NCBI GenBank assembly: GCA_947650365.1
Contig: OX393550.1
Location: 55,534,069-55,598,068, forward strand
Direction of reading: 5' to 3'
DNA length: 64,000 bases
From: Chamaelirium japonicum
Taxonomy: Eukaryota; Streptophyta; Magnoliopsida; Liliales; Melanthiaceae
Positions 61,713 through 64,000 of this stretch are shown in pieces; the stretch's first letter is position 1; every line of letters begins with the position of its first letter. The notes under the pieces are model-generated. The model was not told where the DNA came from. It saw only the letters and a list, made by a program, of their open reading frames with translations, and did no database searches. Position numbers and translations under genes: made by a program.

Positions 61713-63604
61713 AATCTATTTTATGGAATTTAAAAATAGAAAATATTCACTCCAGCCACTATGTCTTCACTACCTCAAGTGGAGATATCCAGGAATCTAA
61801 ATTCCCTGGGCTCGAGCACTGAGACTATCGGCCTTGAATTGGAGACAGCATCTCGGTGAGAACATGCAACCGCTTCTGCCAACGGGGTTTTTACAACCCA
61901 GTTTTTATCAGAATTACCAATGGCAAATTGAAAGACCTCCCAGTCTCCTTTTGGCCAACTTTATGTGACCTGCGTGCGTAGCAACGGCGGCTTCACACAA
62001 GCTTTCGGATGCTTCCTATAAATCTAGGTGGTGTCGACAGGGGGTTCATAGGCTTTCGCGATGTAGAAAAAAACTGTCACCCATTGCCACCGGCATCCTC
62101 CATATCCCGAAGGAAATCACTAGGGGAATCAACATGGAAGAAAACACAGCTCTCACCCGGTGGAAATATCGAACTGCGTACCTCCCACCCAGACCCTTAG
62201 CCGGTTGATTGTGGAGGCCAGGGGCTCCCCTTTGGAGGGAATCTCTTACACATCCCTTCTTTATGAGGTTTTATGGATATCTAGAAAGGTCACGACCTCC
62301 TAGACTTAGACCCTGGTCTACCGCGCTCCCACTAGGATTACAAACCTTCTCGCAAAGCATTAGAATCCTTGGAAAATATCATAGTCCCTACCTCGAATAC
62401 TCAGCTTTCACCTTTCTTGCAAGGATCACATTACATAGATTCCATGGATCCCGATACCTCACTAGTTTGCCCATAATCTTAAGATCTGGAGCCTAGCCTA
62501 AGGTCAATATGGAAATGACTCCCACTAGAATGATGCCTCGTTCATAATTTGATGCCTGATATCATAGTAGATCTCATCTCATTAAAGGTTTCGATGCTGG
62601 CCAAATAGGGATATCCGACAACCTCCGCCGGACCTCAACCTAATGGTGGCATAACCAAATCGTGATGAGTTCACACTACCATCAAACGTCAACTAGAAAC
62701 GGGTATCACTGAGTAGAATCCTAACCTAACTTGGTCGCTAGGACCATGTGGGGAAAATACATCCCACTAGGGTTATCATACTTCTTATGGAGACATTAGT
62801 TATCTCTAAACAATTCTGACACTGCGTCTATCTCGGTGCATAGTACTTGGTTACCTGAACTCGAGGGCGGTTACCACCTTTACTTTTAGCTAGCCACCGG
62901 ATTCGCACGTGTTAGAACCACATAGAGACACCGATGAATCCATATGCTTAGTACTAACCCTAAGCCTGATCTAGAGACAAACTCACAAGCAAGAAAGATA
63001 ATTAAATTATCATCGGGGTTCTCTAAACACTAAGTAAAGAGAATCAACAGAAATAATATCCAAACTGAATCAAGTCCAGGGTCCGACCCCTGAACCTAAA
63101 TAGCACAGTCAATATATCCTGCTTTTTCGTTCTGCACGATCTCTGACGACAATCCCGATCATCGCCAACGTGCACGCTTTCGCTGGGTCTTTGCACGCCA
63201 TGGTACCACTTGCCCGAATCGTGGATGTAGCATCATCTCCTTCTTTCTATGATCGAAAAACTAATACGCTCCGAGCAAGGCTCGTTCGTGTACAATTTTG
63301 CTAGAAAGAAAATGAAACAATCCTAGAAAACATGGCCAGTGAACCGGGGGTGGTCAACCTTCACCCCGCCCATCTAGAGCCTTAAAATCCACAAGCACAA
63401 TAATAATCAAAGCAAAAATAAATCCGGGGTCCGACCCTCGGAGGCATGCAATCACAGATTACCATTCAGTGTGGTACCTGCAAAAAGACGATACATAGCA
63501 CAATCCATATGCATGATCTACGCCGAACCCCGATGAAAACATATATCATCATATATTCACATGATGTTTTCACGAATTCATGCATGGAACATACACCAAA
63601 GTGT
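61713..63604 (-). other. Untranslated leader of the Copia
   Basis: About 1.9 kb between the primer site and gag. Its frames have no recognisable domain. A leader this long is noteworthy but not unusual for large Copia elements. Confidence 0.6.
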
Positions 63605-63618
63605 GCTCTGATACCAAT
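63605..63618 (-). other. Primer binding site, initiator-Met tRNA
   Basis: The minus strand reads TTGGTATCAGAGCA directly after the CCAACA end of the 5' LTR (63619), separated by AA. Confidence 0.9.
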
Positions 63619-64000
63619 TGTTGGAATTAGATCTGCTTATCAGAGTCGCAGCGGAAGCAAAAGATAGATCCAAAGATCATACGGTGTATGTTTCACTACA
63701 ATTAATTCTACAAAATAATCTACATGCAAATATATGATATTAGCATATGTGCGGACACCCTAGAGGCATACTACGATCTACGGAAGATAAACATGCATCT
63801 GGTTAGGTGTTTAGAATCATCATATCTTATGGATCTATGATCCGAAGAGAACAGAACTATGATGAACCGCACGTGAATCGCAAGGGAAGCTGTCGGATGG
63901 CACATTGTCCTTTGCGAATTGAGGAATCCTCGAAGTCTTATTTCTGAGTGCAAGGACTACGAGCCGGCGGAGGAATTCGTTGCGAAGACGATGGCGAGCA
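63619..64000 (-). repeat. 5' LTR of the Copia, truncated by the window edge
   Basis: It matches 55764-56145 with about 24 differences. The remaining roughly 1.55 kb should lie beyond 64000. Confidence 0.92.

Larger units (their letters stand above)
55764..64000 (-). mobile_element. Near-complete Copia retrotransposon (5' LTR runs off the window)
   Basis: On the minus strand: 5' LTR from beyond 64000 to 63619, primer site, long leader, gag, protease, integrase, RT, RNase H, purine tract, and 3' LTR 57700-55764 (1937 bp). Both LTRs end CCAACA. By hand, the 380 bp of 5' LTR visible differ from the 3' LTR at about 24 positions (about 6%), so the insertion is not very recent. Several frameshifts and stops inactivate the polyprotein. 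It was inserted in a Gypsy gag; the left flank is CTATG (55759-55763), and its duplicate should lie beyond the window. Confidence 0.93.

Overview
The window is nuclear DNA of a flowering plant. Evidence: two long P-class pentatricopeptide-repeat (PPR) genes of the restorer-of-fertility-like type, an AT-hook/PPC (AHL) gene, Copia and Gypsy elements using the initiator-methionine tRNA primer site, Helitrons, hAT/Mutator/Tourist MITEs, and very long (GA)n and (TA)n tracts. I cannot name the species. Gene density is low: three intact-looking protein genes in 64 kb, and most of the rest is recognisable transposon or decayed sequence.

Layout. 1-6.4 kb: a head-to-tail run of small Helitrons on the minus strand, swollen by kilobases of (GA)n and holding a nested hAT element; an NPH3/BTB gene fragment lies just beyond. 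7.0-9.1 kb: a 31-bp perfect stem-loop, an 800-bp almost pure A/T tract and a decayed Gypsy gag. 9.1-12.2 kb: a minus-strand PPR pseudogene broken by a 2.1-kb short-LTR retroelement. 13.7-16.2 kb: PPR gene 1 (+). 17.8 kb: a solo LTR of the same short-LTR family. 19.6-20.6 kb: a 732-bp palindrome inside (TA)n. 23.1-26.0 kb: a frameshifted EB1-like (microtubule plus-end) pseudogene carrying a MULE-type MITE. 26.4-28.8 kb: PPR gene 2 (-). 28.9-31.2 kb: three inverted-repeat MITEs. 31.5-37.7 kb: a LINE fragment, a second (TA)n palindrome and a decayed Copia. 38-43 kb: hAT and Tourist elements, a polyadenylated non-LTR candidate and an LTR with two minisatellites. 43.9-44.9 kb: the AHL gene (-). 47-52 kb: two more hAT elements, a 303-bp TRIM and a Gypsy-type LTR. 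53-55.8 kb: a Gypsy LTR plus gag, carrying a third (TA)n palindrome and cut by a large Copia that fills 55.8-64.0 kb and runs off the window.

How the parts relate. The two PPR genes and the PPR pseudogene form one local family of recent duplicates; they differ in motif number and at the residues that contact RNA, as expected of the restorer-like clade. The AHL gene is an unrelated nuclear DNA-binding regulator. No operon-like relationship is expected or seen.

Most notable observation: three palindromic elements of different sequence (19727-20458, 32376-32591, 53850-54424) each sit inside a long (TA)n tract, each begins TATA-GGGG and ends CCC-(TA)n, and two of them are hairpins made of smaller hairpins. 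They look like a microsatellite-targeting element class.
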